A stretch of DNA of 64,000 nt. It comes from Dryococelus australis. Its lineage: Eukaryota > Arthropoda > Insecta > Phasmatodea > Phasmatidae. The stretch lies in NCBI GenBank assembly GCA_029891345.1, contig CM056993.1, forward strand, positions 110,896,123-110,960,122. The letters run 5' to 3'. The translations under genes and the position numbers were made by a program. This document shows, one piece after another, positions 24,349 to 37,693 of this stretch (position 1 is the first letter of the stretch; each line of letters begins with the position of its first letter). The notes under the pieces are model-generated. The model did not search any database, was not told the origin of the DNA, and was given only the letters and a program-made list of their open reading frames with translations.

Positions 24349-24423
24349 GATCTGATAAAAATTATTGAGTCCAGAAATAGGGATGTGAAGGAAATTGTTA
24401 CCCTTGCTGACCATCTGGAACAA
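24349..24423 (+). CDS. Msp300: Rod exon 7: middle of repeat 5 (25 codons)
   Basis: The acceptor is CCTTCAG|GA and the donor is GAACAA|GTAAGA. Exactly 25 codons, phase 0 at both ends: begins DLIKIIESRN and ends LADHLEQ. It is too short to stand out on its own. It is supported by phase, strong splice sites and continuation of helix B after KYQ of exon 6. Confidence 0.8.
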
Positions 24424-26763
24424 GTAAGATATCTTTAGAAAACTTGTAATAAGATTGGGTTCTGCGCTATTTGTGTGAACTGGTTGGACTGAATCTAATA
24501 GTTTCATTTTTATGTTTTGTTTTTCTTTCTTGTTATTTTATTTTACGCCAGAGGGATTAAAATACAGTTTTAATGTGTTCATATTGATTATTTATGTATT
24601 TTTAATTATATTTGATTTTGAATACTTTTGTTTATGCAAGAAATATATATTAATTACACAAGTACTGTTTTTTTCCATTGATCCACTTCTTGTGCACTAT
24701 TATTTCAATGTCTGGATTGGTGATATAGCTTACACCCACTACGTGGAGTAACCAAGTGGTTTGGCGTCCACTGTAATCAGATTGCGTCTTCTCTAACTTT
24801 TATGATCATAACTGTGTGTCATAAAACCCAAAACTTAATTTTCTTTAACTATTTTGTGAAGCTGTTTAAGTCATTTCAAGCATTTTCTTGGGTATTATGT
24901 TTGTACATCTATAACATAATCTTAGCCATTTCCTAATGCAGACATTTTTTACATTTCACTTGATTTTCTTATTTATAGTTCTTGCCTAATCCTACTATTA
25001 TGAACTAATTGAACTTACTTTGTGAACATTTGTGTGAAGACATTTTTCCTTTTAGTCTGCTTCTTTTAATATTCATCTTGTCTCTTGCATATCTAATGTA
25101 CTCTTTCCAGAAAAACAATGCTGTTTGGTTGTTCCATTTTGTCATTTCCAGTGTAACTGCAAACTGCCCTTTTTCTTTTATAATTCTGTTGTCTATCTCG
25201 TAATTCTTGAAATTGAATTTCATCTCACTTTTGCACTTTCTGTCTTCATTCCTCCAAAATCTTCCTGTTTATTTTTGCTGTACTTCCTGTATCATCAAGA
25301 CATCCACAAACAGTTTTGTGCACGCTTTCTCCTTTCTCCAGTACTACTAATAGGTATGCAAAATTAATAATTGAATAATAGTGCAGAGTAGTAGTGACAT
25401 AGGAATTATTTTTACAGAAGTAAATTTTAATAAAGCAGTATGATGGCCCTACCTCCTTCTAATAATGGTGCAAAATTGTGATGCTAAGAACTGGCCCACC
25501 AATACATCACCAAATCCAGCAGACACCTGGCTTAAACATAAAGTAACCCTTCCGCCACATTTCAAATTTCCCGTTTCACCTCCTTGCCGCTAGGTTCACT
25601 GTTTGCCAACCACTGCTCAATAAGCTGCATGTACCACCAGTCGCGGCTTGAAGAAGCTGACTTAGCCAGCGAAACATTGTGACTGTGCATCCGCTTTGAA
25701 AAAGTTTTAGTCCGACTTTTGTGTGTGTGTGTGTGCATGTGTGTCTTTCCAGCTGTAACACATTCAATGTGTTTAATTCAGAAGTATAATGTGGTCACAG
25801 CATTATGTAACTAAATTGAAGAGATATAGGCTAAATTTTTTCCTATAATGCGAACTATATATTCACCATTGATTTTGCATACTTTCAATGTATGTAAAAT
25901 ATATAATGTTTCGTAATCGTAAAGTACCGGTAATCTCTATTTTTTTTTATCAATGTAGAACAGTGCATCATAATTTTGACTGTATTTTTGCCCTCTGGTC
26001 TGCTTCTGGATTTTTAAAAAACTTGTGGTTGTGACTACGTGACTGTATAAATATGTTTTGTTGTGGATTTATTTTGTTTCACACTGATCTTTCAAATTTG
26101 GCATCTTTGTTAAAATTTTTTTATGACTGTGTAACTGCTACAATCTCAAACCTACAGTAGCTTAGAATATTAAAATTTCTTTCTTCCTTACTTGCTTTTA
26201 TACATTAGTTAACATTTCTGTAAATATGCAGAGCTTTGATAGTGATTTGTTAGTACTATGTATTTAAGTACATAGTTTTTTTTTTTTTTTTTTTTTTTTT
26301 ACGTAATTTCCATTTGTCTTTCATCTTTTTTTTAACGTGTTAAATTTTTGTTAAATAGTTTTTGTTCTAAATATAATTGTTGTACCTGTAGTGTTAGTAT
26401 TAATTTTTGTTTAATTTATCTTTAGTGTGCCAACAAGTATAATTTTGGTGCATGAAAAGTGGTCACTTTTAGTTACAAGTGTTTGCTTGTAGGTTCATAT
26501 GAGTTATATGAACAATCTGGTAAAGTAATTTTTTATAAAAACAGTACAGTTGTTCCCTAATTTGATTTTTGATTTACATTTAATTTCAGTTGTAATTAAT
26601 CATTTTCATTGCCTTTATAATCTGAGTAAAGATAATGTTAACCTAACATTTGTAGAATCATATTAAGTGTCCTATGTTTTGAAATTCTTTAGATATACTT
26701 TAAGATACTGTATTAAAAATGCTCATTCTAGCCTGTTATTTATATTTTCTTCTGTTTGAACAG
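24424..26763. other. Intron with T-run and a dispersed repeat
   Basis: Contains a 25-T tract (26276-26300) and a segment near 25580-25760 that resembles 38540-38700 (shared CTTAGCYAGYGAAAC core). A GT run lies at 25720-25745. Otherwise AT-rich. Confidence 0.5.
25580..25760. repeat. Dispersed repeat R3, copy 1
   Basis: Shares with 38540-38700 the segments GCCGCTAGGTTCAC / GGCTGCTAGGTTTATC and GACTTAGCCAGCGAAAC / GGCTTAGCTAGTGAAAC, in the same order and spacing, ending in a T/GT-rich tail. It may be a SINE or the 3' end of a LINE. Confidence 0.4.
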
Positions 26764-26916
26764 TCACTCATACTCAGTTTGCGGCAAAATGAAGCTGAAT
26801 TTGACAAAATGAGTGACGACTCTTCAGAGCTTGCACAAATGAGTGGAGAAACCAGGATTTCAGTAAATGTTCAGCAAGTAACTTCAAGATTTCAGTCCAT
26901 ACACTCTACAGCCAAG
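26764..26916 (+). CDS. Msp300: Rod exon 8: end of repeat 5 (51 codons)
   Basis: The acceptor is TGAACAG|TC and the donor is GCCAAG|GTAGTT; phase 0 at both ends. Encodes SLILSLRQNEAEFDKMSDD through VTSRFQSIHSTAK, completing helices B-C of repeat 5. Less leucine-regular than its neighbours, but open, in phase and followed correctly by exon 9. Confidence 0.82.
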
Positions 26917-27889
26917 GTAGTTATTAATAATTTTGGAAAGCTAAAATGTTTTTGCAGGCAATTTTATTATCTTGGGTGATAATTGGTGCCGAGACAATAT
27001 TGACATCCAGGATTGTTATTTGCTTTTACATATTGATATCAGTTCATAACATACTGGTTTCAAATTTTATCAATATATTTAATGTGTGACGTGTATTAGT
27101 CTACAACACCTGTAATATTTATTGTATAAATCATGTACAGTATAATATTCTATACATAGGATCTTCCCTTTGTTATTTGTAAATTTGTGCATGCTTTCAG
27201 AACTCTTCCCTATTCCACCTTTAAACTCAAACAATAATTTGAACCACCACTTAAATCACATATTTTAGGTAACACAATTTTATTGTAAAATGCTGACAAA
27301 ATTAAGTGAAAATACATTCCTAAATGTACAGTACTACCCATTTATCTTACGTGCTCACTTATCTTACGCACCATGTAATTTCATTTCTAAATTGCAGAAA
27401 AAATATTTCATAGCCTGTCTTACACATTACACATACAGAATTTCAACATTCGGCTATGAGAGGATGAGATGGCAACTTACATTTATGAGTTGCTATTGTC
27501 ATTCATTGAAAACTGAGTCTACATTTTCATTTTATGTTACGTGCTGTAGCCCAACATCCATTTGTATTGACAACAAGAAGCCAGGCACTTCTCCTCATGT
27601 TCTGAGCCACTCCTTGGCACTCAAGACTAGTAACCCCAAAGAAAACAAAACGGCGGAGAAATCTCCAGAAGGGAGATTGCCCACCTGAAGGCCTCCAGGC
27701 CTACACTCCAAGTACTAAGGTGCCCCAGAGGAGAACTAGGAACGAAATCCACTACAAGTGTGATTCTTCATACCCCAACACAAAAATATTCTTAGACCAA
27801 GAGGCCGAGCTCAGTTAAGTTTATCATGTAACCTTATTTGGTTTCAGACAGACACTTTTACCCATACTTAGGCCACACACATATACATA

Positions 27890-27948
27890 CATATAGACAC
27901 ACACACATGCATGCACGCACGCGCGTGCGCACACTCACACACACACAA
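27890..27948. repeat. Alternating purine-pyrimidine tract
   Basis: CACACA, CATGCATGC and CGCACGCGCGTGCGC units run together. Such sequence favours Z-DNA in general; no function is claimed here. Confidence 0.8.
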
Positions 27949-28227
27949 AAAAAATTGTAATTCCTTCAATGTGTTGCACATTGAGTAAAAAAAAAGAATA
28001 TTATTATTTCTGTGATAAACATTTGACACTATCAAAATTATGTATGCATGTCCTCACAAATTATTCAATTAAAATTATTACTGTGAATTGGAAAGGGTAA
28101 TGAATTTAAAGGTGACACCAACAATATAGTTTTTTATTTTAATTTTTTCTCAGATGTGGTGAAAAGACCACAAAGCCTCTAAATGGAAGGCCGAACCAAA
28201 AAAAATAACAAAAGGCCCTCTACCGCC

Positions 28228-28282
<55 letters not shown>
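28228..28282. repeat. Compound (TA)n(CA)n(TA)n microsatellite
   Basis: About seven TA, then about eighteen CA units, then TATATA. Confidence 0.95.
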
Positions 28283-30575
28283 AACAAGTAACTTGAGTAA
28301 TTAAAGATAACGCTGGGTGCATCCGCAACATCTTTGATTAAAAATACATTTTTTTGTGTAGTTTATACTCTACAACAAAATAAATCTTATAAAAAAAATA
28401 TTTGTTATGGCGTTTCACATTTTCAGTCACCTTTTCTTTATTAAGCTAAAAAGAATATGGAGATTTAAAGTTCATTCAAAAATGAGGATGTATCCAAGTT
28501 TCATGCTGTAATCCAAAAGGCTGCCATGCTGCGACAACTCAAATCCAACCAGTCAATAGTAAACTTCATGCCAAGAACATAAGAGGGTTATCTGACCAAA
28601 ATTTAAATGTTGAATGTCCAAGCTGGGAGACACTGGAATCTGTAATTTCAGCTAGGCCATAGCACAGAGCAGCTAGTCGCAAAGGCTTACATAGTCAGCT
28701 TGGCAGTCCATGGCAAAACTAGGACCGCTTTGTACATAAAATATCACAAATAAACAGAAAGGGGTGACTAACATTCAAACAAACAATTAATTATATGACA
28801 TGGACAAAAACTCTGTCGAATTTACTTACCGATGGTGGTCAAACAAATAACTACGGCATCAAGAAGTAAAGAAAGTCTGTAATGAAATAAAATTGAAGTT
28901 CACAGGATGACAGAGAGCAAGAAAATGGAGTTGGCACATTTGTTTTGCGTCAAGGACAACAAGCTTGGATACTTCCTAAACACAATCAACATGACCAATC
29001 AATATATATCGAAAGATCATGCCACGGTGACGAAACATTTATATATATATATATATATATAAATATATAAACTTCACTCTTTTCTTTTTTTGAATTTTAA
29101 AGATAGTTAAAAAAAGGATACAGTATTAATTAAGTGAAATATAAAATATTATACTAGAACAAACAGTAAATATATTCTAACAGTGCCTGGTATACCATCT
29201 AGTGGGGAAAAAATGTACAACACGAAGACAGTAGAGATTCTATAAAGAGACTCTGAGTAATGAACAAAGAAAATAAATTAATGAAACATTATTTTACTGT
29301 CGTAAATGGCGTTTACAATGAGAACATTATAGAAACACACTATTAATTTAATATAATATGAATCTTTAACATTTACATGACACAAAATCACAATTAACTT
29401 ATTTGCAATAAAATGAAAAGGCGGAGTAGTGTATTCAAAAGAAATAAGGAAACATGATAGGGCTTTGCCGAGGAAGGTAAATTGCTACCAAAGCAATTTA
29501 AGAAAATGAAGAAAAAAAAATTAGGTTAGAAAAAAAGAAATGTCACGACACTGCACAGTTCTTGGAATCACTCTTCTGCCACCCTCGGGCTACTGCTGTC
29601 TTCTTCCATTGACAAAGCGTGATACCCCCCGCTTTATGGCTCCAGCAGAAAGAGCCAGTAATATTTCACTTTTAATCCTTGTCACAAAAGGTGGAGGGAC
29701 AATAGGAAAAGGCAGTCAGTAAGCGGTCCTTTGTGTATGTGCAGGGGTTTCTTGCATGCAAGAAAGTGAACAAAACAATTAATTAACACCATGAGGAAAT
29801 AAATACAGTGGTGAGGTATTTAGTTGTGCAGAATTAAACAATTCTGTAATTTTTTTGCCTTAATTAGGCTCATAACTAGTATCAATGTGGACACTATTTT
29901 GTTACACCAAAAATTACCAGGAACTGGTATCTGCAGATAATGTCACCTTTTACTCGTTAATTTGGTGAACTTTCTTGCACAATGTTGAAAGTTGGTTTAT
30001 AACCATCATGAAAATGATTTTTTTCTGGACCTACATAGAAGATGGTTAGGCATTTTGGGCCATGGGCATTGTGCGTACAACACCTTTCTGTGTGTATGCA
30101 TACGTGCATGCATGCGTGGATGCATGTGTGCGTGTGTATGTGCACGCCATCTAGGAATCTTCACAAGTTTTCTTACCTTTTGATTTTCAAATTATCAAAT
30201 TTCATGATTTTGCCTTTGGTTTGTTTATTATTATTTTTGTTATTTGGAATTTATGTTTTGTGGCTGCATGGGCTTCATTTCTAAGACGGGTAATTTACAT
30301 GCATTAATTAGATAGACTGTAGGCCTAATAATTGAAAAGTAAAAATGTAGCAGGTTTCCATTAGGTACTGTAGAACAGAGAAGTGAAATAAAGTTATGTT
30401 ACACTATAATCGATGAGGAAAGCAAATTAAACTGCCAAAGACTGGATACCCCACTGAATTTAATAAATTAAATAACTTGAATGTGTTTGGATTTTCGGCA
30501 CAGCAATAATACATACAAAAAATGTAAGATTAAATCTATCCAGTAGTTGTAGTACCAAAAATTCATGCAGCAATG

Positions 30576-30808
30576 TGCTAATTTCCAAATTTTGCAAACA
30601 CTCTGATTTTGTTTATTATTAATGTTCTTAGTTGCAAATCACTTTCAATATTCGTACAGTATATCTACTTAACAATGTATTTTGTTTTATATAATGTGCC
30701 AATTTCTGAATGCTGCAGGCCTTGTGATTTCTTTTATTATTAATATTCTTATTTGCAAATCACATTGAATATGTGCACAGTATATCTACTTAACAGTATT
30801 TTTCTGCA
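30576..30808. repeat. Diverged tandem duplication, about 120-bp unit
   Basis: TTTATTATTAATGTTCTTAG...TTGCAAATCACTTTCAATAT...CAGTATATCTACTTAACA in the first half recurs with about 15-20% difference from about 30697. It is older than the duplication at 23335. Confidence 0.85.
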
Positions 30809-31524
30809 CAAAATCATCCTCCACCTTACAACCAAAACAACAAACTTGTAATTCAGATGAAGCAGGTTTTATTCAGTGTATGAGAATTGCATATTGTAAA
30901 TAAAATTATTTTAAAAGAAATTAATAATCGGGTATTGGAATTAAACATTTTGGAATACTCTCATATCTAGTTTTTTTTTTTCTATTGGATCATTGCATTG
31001 GTTAAAATAGGAAAGCTACACAGCTATATATCAGTTTGTCAGATTTTAAATTAAAGGCCTTTACATTGTAACACTGTGGGCCAACTATTTTCTGTAAGTT
31101 AATTTTTTCTGTATATAAATTATTAGCCTCTGTTAGTTTTTAATAGATACATTTTAATGAGATGTTTGAAAATATTTGTGTTTATAAATGCTAATGCAAC
31201 GTCATATGAACTATGTACTGAGCGAAACTTGTTCTTGCCAGCCACTCAGCTAGTGAATTGTAAGCCATTCACTATTGGCTGCACTCATCTCATAACTTAC
31301 ATCAACAAATTTTTATTGAAAATAGTATATGTAGTTGCTTTTAACATAGTTATTCATGTAATCACTTAATAACAAAAGCCATAAAAATGTTACCCTGCGT
31401 ATTTTAATGAACCCCCATATTTTGAATTAAAAAAATGGTAATAAAAAGCAGAGGTGGACAAAATTGTTAGCATGGAAAAATTTCCCCAGAACATAAAAAT
31501 TTAGGTCACAATTTCCTCAGAAAC

Positions 31525-31553
31525 AAAAAAAAAAAAAAAAAAAAAAAAAAAAA
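31525..31553. repeat. Poly-A tract
   Basis: 29 consecutive A. There is no recognisable retrotransposed sequence upstream of it. Confidence 0.9.
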
Positions 31554-33854
31554 CATTTTCATAACAAATCCTTTAGAATGTTGATGAACATAACACTATT
31601 ATACATTGCAATTTACAGTTGCACATGCACACTTTGCAATTTAGGTAATTTAGAAACGAGATATTGCCATAAAAAAATTTTTTTGCCCCTGAAAAATGTT
31701 AAGAAATTTGTCAACATACAGTACATTTTAATGTTTTAACTTTGTATAAACAAAATGAAAAAAAAAAATAGCTTTTCACTTATGCAATAATTTGTTCACT
31801 TATGTTCATAAACAAAAGTATTTTGGAAAGCTGATGGAAATCTCTGTTAAAGTCAGTGTCACACTATGTACTATTTGATGCTTTAAGTATACATACAAAA
31901 CAATAGGTAAATTAATTTCACATAAATTCTTCAAAATTGGAGAATAAAAGCAGCACTCAAAAAATACTTTAGTAATATATTTTTAATCTTAGGTCAAAAT
32001 AACTTAAACAATTTATGTTACAATATATCATCCTAGGGTAATACAGTGAAGAACAAATTCGCTTCGGATACATTTCAATAACAAATCTGGAAAAAACATC
32101 AAAGTCATAAAATGCTGAAATGATACTTAAAACCCACAAATCGAAATGAAACTCATAATTTAATAACGAAACTTAGTGTACAATACGTTAATGATGCACA
32201 AAAAACCGAACTTTAGGAAATTCCTGGATCCTTATGGTCCCACTACTAACAACTAAGAACCTACTTGGGCTGCATTTAAGATGGGAATGACAAGTTCTGC
32301 AGCAGCTCTCTGTAGGTTTAGGCGCTGCCACATTCAAGGCTTCTTATCTCCGGAGCACATCTGCTGATTGAAAAACTTCTGTACAACAACATGATATCTC
32401 CAACAGTACATAATGATCCCCAGCCATTCCAACCATATGAATCACTATTCTTGGGCGATCCGCAATACAGGCTGAAGACTAGTATTTCTTACAGCGCTGG
32501 TCATGCCTGTCACAGCAGGCGGTCACAGTGGGGTGGGATTAGCATCTCATTCTCTGCCTTTCACTTCCTGAGATGATTATCTCTCAGCAGGGTAGCTCTT
32601 CCCACCACTATTCCCCGATGTTAAGTGCCAGTCTGTCAGTTTAGTTCTTAGAATAATAACAGCAGGTATCGGCATCGGCCCAGCACTAAAGATTTCCCCA
32701 GTCTTAAAATATTTCCCACGAAGCTGGTTCGTACGTTCACAATACTGATAAATACGGTTTATAATTGTACTTGTAAAAATTTAAAAAATATTCTTGTACA
32801 TATCCGTGTATGTGGTTGTGACCATCAGTAAAATATCTTATTCAGGCACAATTTTTTTATACAAAAGCAAACATTTTTTTCCATAATTTTTGTAATTTAC
32901 TACGCTTATTTGAGAACTGCACTCTTACACCATTGTAATACTACACTGTCAGGCACAGATAACAGTTGTGATCTATGAGGTCATGATAGGTCGTTTGGTG
33001 AACAACCCCTTCCAATTTGTCAGCTCATGTAAGATGTGCCGTGAAGTAGCAGATGGTGATTAGGATCCAAATCTAGGCCAGCGGCATGCTGAGTAGCAAC
33101 CTAGTGGTGTGTGTATAACAGCGGCAGGAGGCATTGAATTGGTGATCCTGCAACAGCTCATGTGAATGGCAAGGGCATAAGGGTTAGTTGTGCCATCTGT
33201 ACGAGAGAGACGGATGGGCCGGAAGTTTCCCTATGTGTACCTTTCATGATATCTGCATCAGTTACTGCTGATTTTGGCTGGCAAATATTGGAACTATCAT
33301 TAAAAATGTGTTTTGGCTTAGCATTTATAATTACTGTATTCATTTTTTTTGTGATTTTAGTGGTAGTTTTGGTTTACCATTAACAACTTCTTTAATTAAA
33401 AGTATTTCAATTATAGTTATTTTGGTGGTAGATAGAGAATATTACATAATTGAACTCTCAATAACAATATCTTCAATTTAGTTTTTTCTTTCAAAATTAA
33501 AGGTGTCTTCTTAACATATTCTAAAGATGTTTTTTACAATGCGTAGGATGGATAGGTGGAAGTCAGAATGGAATTGGTCTGACATGGCTACAAATAATGA
33601 AAAATTTTGAATTGAAATTAGTATATGTGTACATATTTACTTTCGTAAGAAATTATTATGTAATATTTAAATGTAATCTTTCCATAAAACGCTGATTTAT
33701 GTTCAGAATTGCCCTGTCCCAATGAAATACCACTGTGGTAAAGATAAAATTAAAGGGAGCTCATTACACAGAAGATAGCAAATTAAAAACCAATGTATTG
33801 TTGGTACTATCTATGTGACCATCAGACTGTACTAAAAATGTGACCATTGTGCAG

Positions 33855-34222
33855 GACATAGTGAAGAAGTGTGAGCAGGCAGTGGCAGATCATGAGGCAT
33901 ACCTGGTGAGATACCGCCAGTGCTCAGCGTGGCTGGCAGAGGCCCAGGCAAAGTTCGACAAGTGCCGCGGGGAGAGCGGTAGTGGAGCACGCCCTGACCT
34001 CCTTCACTGCAGTACTGTGCTGCAGGAACTTCTGATGGAGCAACCAAGTGCTTCCTCATTGCTCAATACTACTGTGGAGCTGGGCGAGAAGCTTTACCCT
34101 TCGACTGCCGTCGAGGGCCGCGAGACTGTGCGCCAGCAGCTGCAGGAGCTTCAACATACCCTCGAGAGTCTGTACGATGCAACTTCCAGCCTGGAGCGCG
34201 AGCTGCAAGCCAAGCTTTCAAG
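33855..34222 (+). CDS. Msp300: Rod exon 9: complete repeat 6
   Basis: The acceptor is TGTGCAG|GA and the donor is TCAAG|GTGCTT (weak, no A at +3). Phase 0 start; ends AG before G. Encodes DIVKKCEQAVADHEAY, CSAWLAEAQAKF, and the helix C motif LYPSTAVEGRETVRQQL, which matches exons 2 and 12. The histidine of VADHEAY lies at residue 13 of the exon, exactly as in exons 11 and 15. Confidence 0.92.
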
Positions 34223-34626
34223 GTGCTTGGTCACATGCTGTAACATGTACACACTACCACCAACTGTGTTTTGTCATTTCAACTCTAGGTCCAGTTTAAA
34301 TTCACTAGTGAATTAAAGAATTAACAATGTTTGGAAAACTGAGTTATGTCAGTACAGAATGGCTACAAAAGTTAATTTATCTTAATAACTTTGGGCACTT
34401 TTTAAAATTAAAGGTCTTGTTTAGAAAAAAGAAAATGATGTCCCATAGAAATTGTTTGTGAGAGAGAGAGACGTATTTTTCTTTACTTATAGATGACCCA
34501 TATCAGAATGAAATATCTGTAATTTTGTAACTAGTGTCTCATGTAGCAGTAAATTATTTTATCATAGGTGTTAATGAGGAAACCCAGGAATAGAAAGGAA
34601 GACTGAATGAGTTTGGTTGCTTCCAG
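34223..34626. other. Shortest intron (404 bp)
   Basis: AT-rich intron with no element recognised; a GAGAGAGAGAG run lies at 34460. The acceptor is GCTTCCAG. Confidence 0.7.
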
Positions 34627-34903
34627 GTGGAGTGGGTTTGAGGAGTGCAGCAAGAACCTGCGTCGCTGGCTAAGCGAGGTGGAGGCTCAGCTACCAGCAG
34701 AACTGGAGCTGAAGGCAACACTGGATGAGAAGAGGGCCCAGCTGCAGACATACCGAGCTCTGCTTCATGATGCTGTGGCCCACCAACAGGACATTGTGAG
34801 CCTTCGTGACAAGACTGAGAGCTTGCCTGAGAGGAATGATAAAATAGACCAGCAGTTACAACTGTTGACAGAGCAGCATGCAAGCATTCTCAAGAGGGCA
34901 CAG
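34627..34903 (+). CDS. Msp300: Rod exon 10: complete repeat 7
   Basis: The acceptor is CTTCCAG|GT and the donor is CACAG|GTAGGT. The first base completes Arg (SR-WSGFEE); ends on a full codon. Encodes helix A RRWLSEVEAQL, the TLDEKRAQLQTYR motif of odd repeats, and helix C LTEQHASILKRAQ. The intron found after this motif in exons 3, 6 and 13 is absent here, so the repeat is in one exon. Confidence 0.92.
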
Positions 34904-35130
34904 GTAGGTGTCAGCCAGAGTAGATCATTGCTGTTTGCAGGGCAATTATCTTTATAAAATATTTGCACTTCTGGAAGCTGAATGCATCACATTGACTAGC
35001 TTGCAATGCAATAAGTGTAAGTAGCTAGAAAATTTGTGACTTGAGCTAACTGCTCATTCTATGTCGCTTGACATTAATTTGAGGTGTTTTAGGTATAAAA
35101 GTGCAATTACTAAGTTAAAAGACCTTCTTT
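34904..35130. other. Intron start, nothing recognised
   Basis: AT-rich interval before block P2. Confidence 0.5.
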
Positions 35131-37674
35131 GTGCTGAAGGTACCTGACACTGATGCAATGTCAGATGTACCTAGAAAGGCGAGTGAGGATTAAAACCTTG
35201 GTACCCATTCTAAACTGGAGGTGTGAAAGAAAGAGGAAGTGGAAACAAGACCCTTATACTTTGACAGGTTTTGCACACAAGTCACGGGTTAGCTCATCGG
35301 CGAGGTGGGTATTCCCACGCTGGTATGGTTTACTTTTTAGGAACCTTTCAACCACTCTGGCATATCAGAAGCTTGGGGATTATAACCCCTAGGGTGAATT
35401 TCACTTCCAGAGATCTGTGGTACACAGTCTGGGCTTTCACGGAGGAGGTGGCCTTCAAATACATATGTGATACCAGTATCACAGGGGGCATGCTCCAAGG
35501 TGGTTCTACTCTCGGTTGGGCAATATTCCATTGTACAACAGGGGTCTTGTTTGCTTGTGAGTAGGAACGTAATCTACACACTCAGGCAAAACGACCCGCC
35601 AACTTTTTACCTGTTGTCCATTCGGCACAGGCACCCTCCTCTTCACTGGCTGCAGCTGGGGTGCGGCTGGTGGCTGAACAGTGGCTGATGCTGGCTGCGG
35701 CTGAGCAGTGCTATTGCTGCTGGAAGATATCTGAGACAGGCGTGGAGGAATGGCTGTGTAGGATTTGGGTAGTAACTCGGGATCAAGTTCCACTATATCT
35801 TGTTTGAAAAGTAAGATTAATAGGTTTTCTAAAGGCCCTTTGCCTGGCAATCTAATAGGAGGTGTGAATAAAGAATTCTCTTCAGACTCGTCAGTATTCT
35901 GTGGTTCCTGAATCTGTGCCTCTAGTTCCTTTAGGCCTTCCTTTAACTCATATTTTTGTCAATTTCTGTATGATCGAGACATAAGGCCAAATTAATGAAA
36001 TGATAAAAGTTGGCAACAAAAATAGCACTATGTGAGATGAAGCCGGTTATGGTAGCGGTCCTACAGTGTACTTCTAGGAGCACTGCCTGTCCCGTGTGAT
36101 CCACCGTATAGCTCCAGTCCAACTGTTCATCAGCCAAGATGGAACTATAGGGCCAGAATTCCCACGTAAACAGTCGCGATTCCCAGGTGTTCAGTGTTCC
36201 TAGTGAAGGGCGCTCTCGAAGATCGGCCACTGCAATAAAGTTTGCATTACCTTGGCAGAACTCGGGGTACAGCTAGATTTTTTGGTGTATTTGCCGTTTG
36301 GCTAGTGCCAGAGAGCCAGCTTTACCTTACGTGCACCAAAAGAATGAATAAAAATTTAACTAGCAAAGCAAAGAATTAAAAGCAACCAATTCACTATTCA
36401 AATTAATTACAGACATAAGGAGTGTTCAAAAGATTGTAAATGAGATGATGAATATGCACTGGAGAATATACTTTTAATTGATTGTATTGGGAAGAAAATA
36501 ATTTATACATACATGTGGGTCTCACTCTCCTCAATAAAAGAAATAAAGTAATTATTGAAAAATTATTTAAGCGGAAGTCAATTACATTAACTACCATGTG
36601 GAGGCAACCTGGATACAATAAACTGGTGTGATGTATGGTGATTGACTTGGAAGAATATTACGAAAACAAATCAAGCCCATTAATTAATTCCTGAATTAAG
36701 TGGGTTTGTCCGGAAGGGACCTAAGATGTGGAAGTCAGTCAAGGTGCTTCATGCAAGTGGCAAAAACATGACTGTGCCAGAGCCTTAAGGGTCATCCAGA
36801 GGGGACATCGTCGCAGTGACCTTCAATACCTGGTGGTAGAGAGAGGGGGGAAGAAGTTGAGGAACTGGTTAGGACGACGTTTGCTGGCCCTCTGATAGTC
36901 ATTGGTGACACTGGCGGCTATCTGCGGAGGCTGAAGAAGTTGAGGGATTCTGGACGGCGGTGGTTCCTGAAGGTAGCCGAAGAGGTTGAAGGCCCTTGGA
37001 TAGATGCTGGCCCTCCGGAGCTGGATCGCGTCGTTGTTGACCACTAGTACTGCCGCAGTCACCAGAGCAGGTGAGAGACTTTGCCCAATACTAGCACTGA
37101 TGGCTTTCACACCTGGAATGTGCAGCATAAGTAACTCCTGAGGCCTAGGCTGGGGTGCCTTCTAAACTAAATTTTCCAACTTCTTGGAGCTCAGAGGTTT
37201 GTGAGAATTAGCCCTGCCTCTTGGGGGTGGAGCTTATATTGTCACACATGGGTCCCTAAATCTGTATCTGGAGCAGCACAAGGCGCGAGGTGTTGACACA
37301 TCCTACCCTTATGCATTCGTGGAGGCCATGACTTTCTGGCAAGTGGCTCATTTCTCCACAGTGGTGCGAGTTTTGAATTGTGTGCTGTTCTTCTAGCGGG
37401 AGCGGCAAAGCAAAGTGGGCTGCTTCTTCAGGAAGAGGTGATGATGTGACGGCTTCTAGTAGACTTGAGGCGACGGTAAAGGCAGAGAGCACTTGGTTGG
37501 AGGTTGTGTTGAGGCTCTGTCAACTTTGTGGTGCCACATATTCTGCCTCCATTACCGTGTTATTGTTGAAGGTGATTTTCCTGGTGATTGTGACAACTTT
37601 TAGATGAGGCAAAGTCAGTCATTTATGTAGCGCTTTCTATAAGCGTGAAATGCGTCATGCGCCAATCTCTAATT

Positions 37675-37693
37675 CCCCCCCCCCCTTCCCCCC
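37675..37693. repeat. C-run (G-quadruplex-capable on minus strand)
   Basis: Eleven C, TT, six C. On the minus strand this is a G-run pair. Confidence 0.8.

Larger units (their letters stand above)
26917..33854. other. 6.9-kb intron with simple repeats
   Basis: No gene is seen. It holds a purine-pyrimidine alternating tract (27890-27948), TA/CA repeats (28228-28282), an AT repeat (29041-29060), a TGCATG-rich stretch (30095-30145), a diverged duplication (30576-30808) and a 29-A run (31525-31553). Segments 27540-27780 and 32200-33250 are less AT-rich but show no recognised family. Confidence 0.5.
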
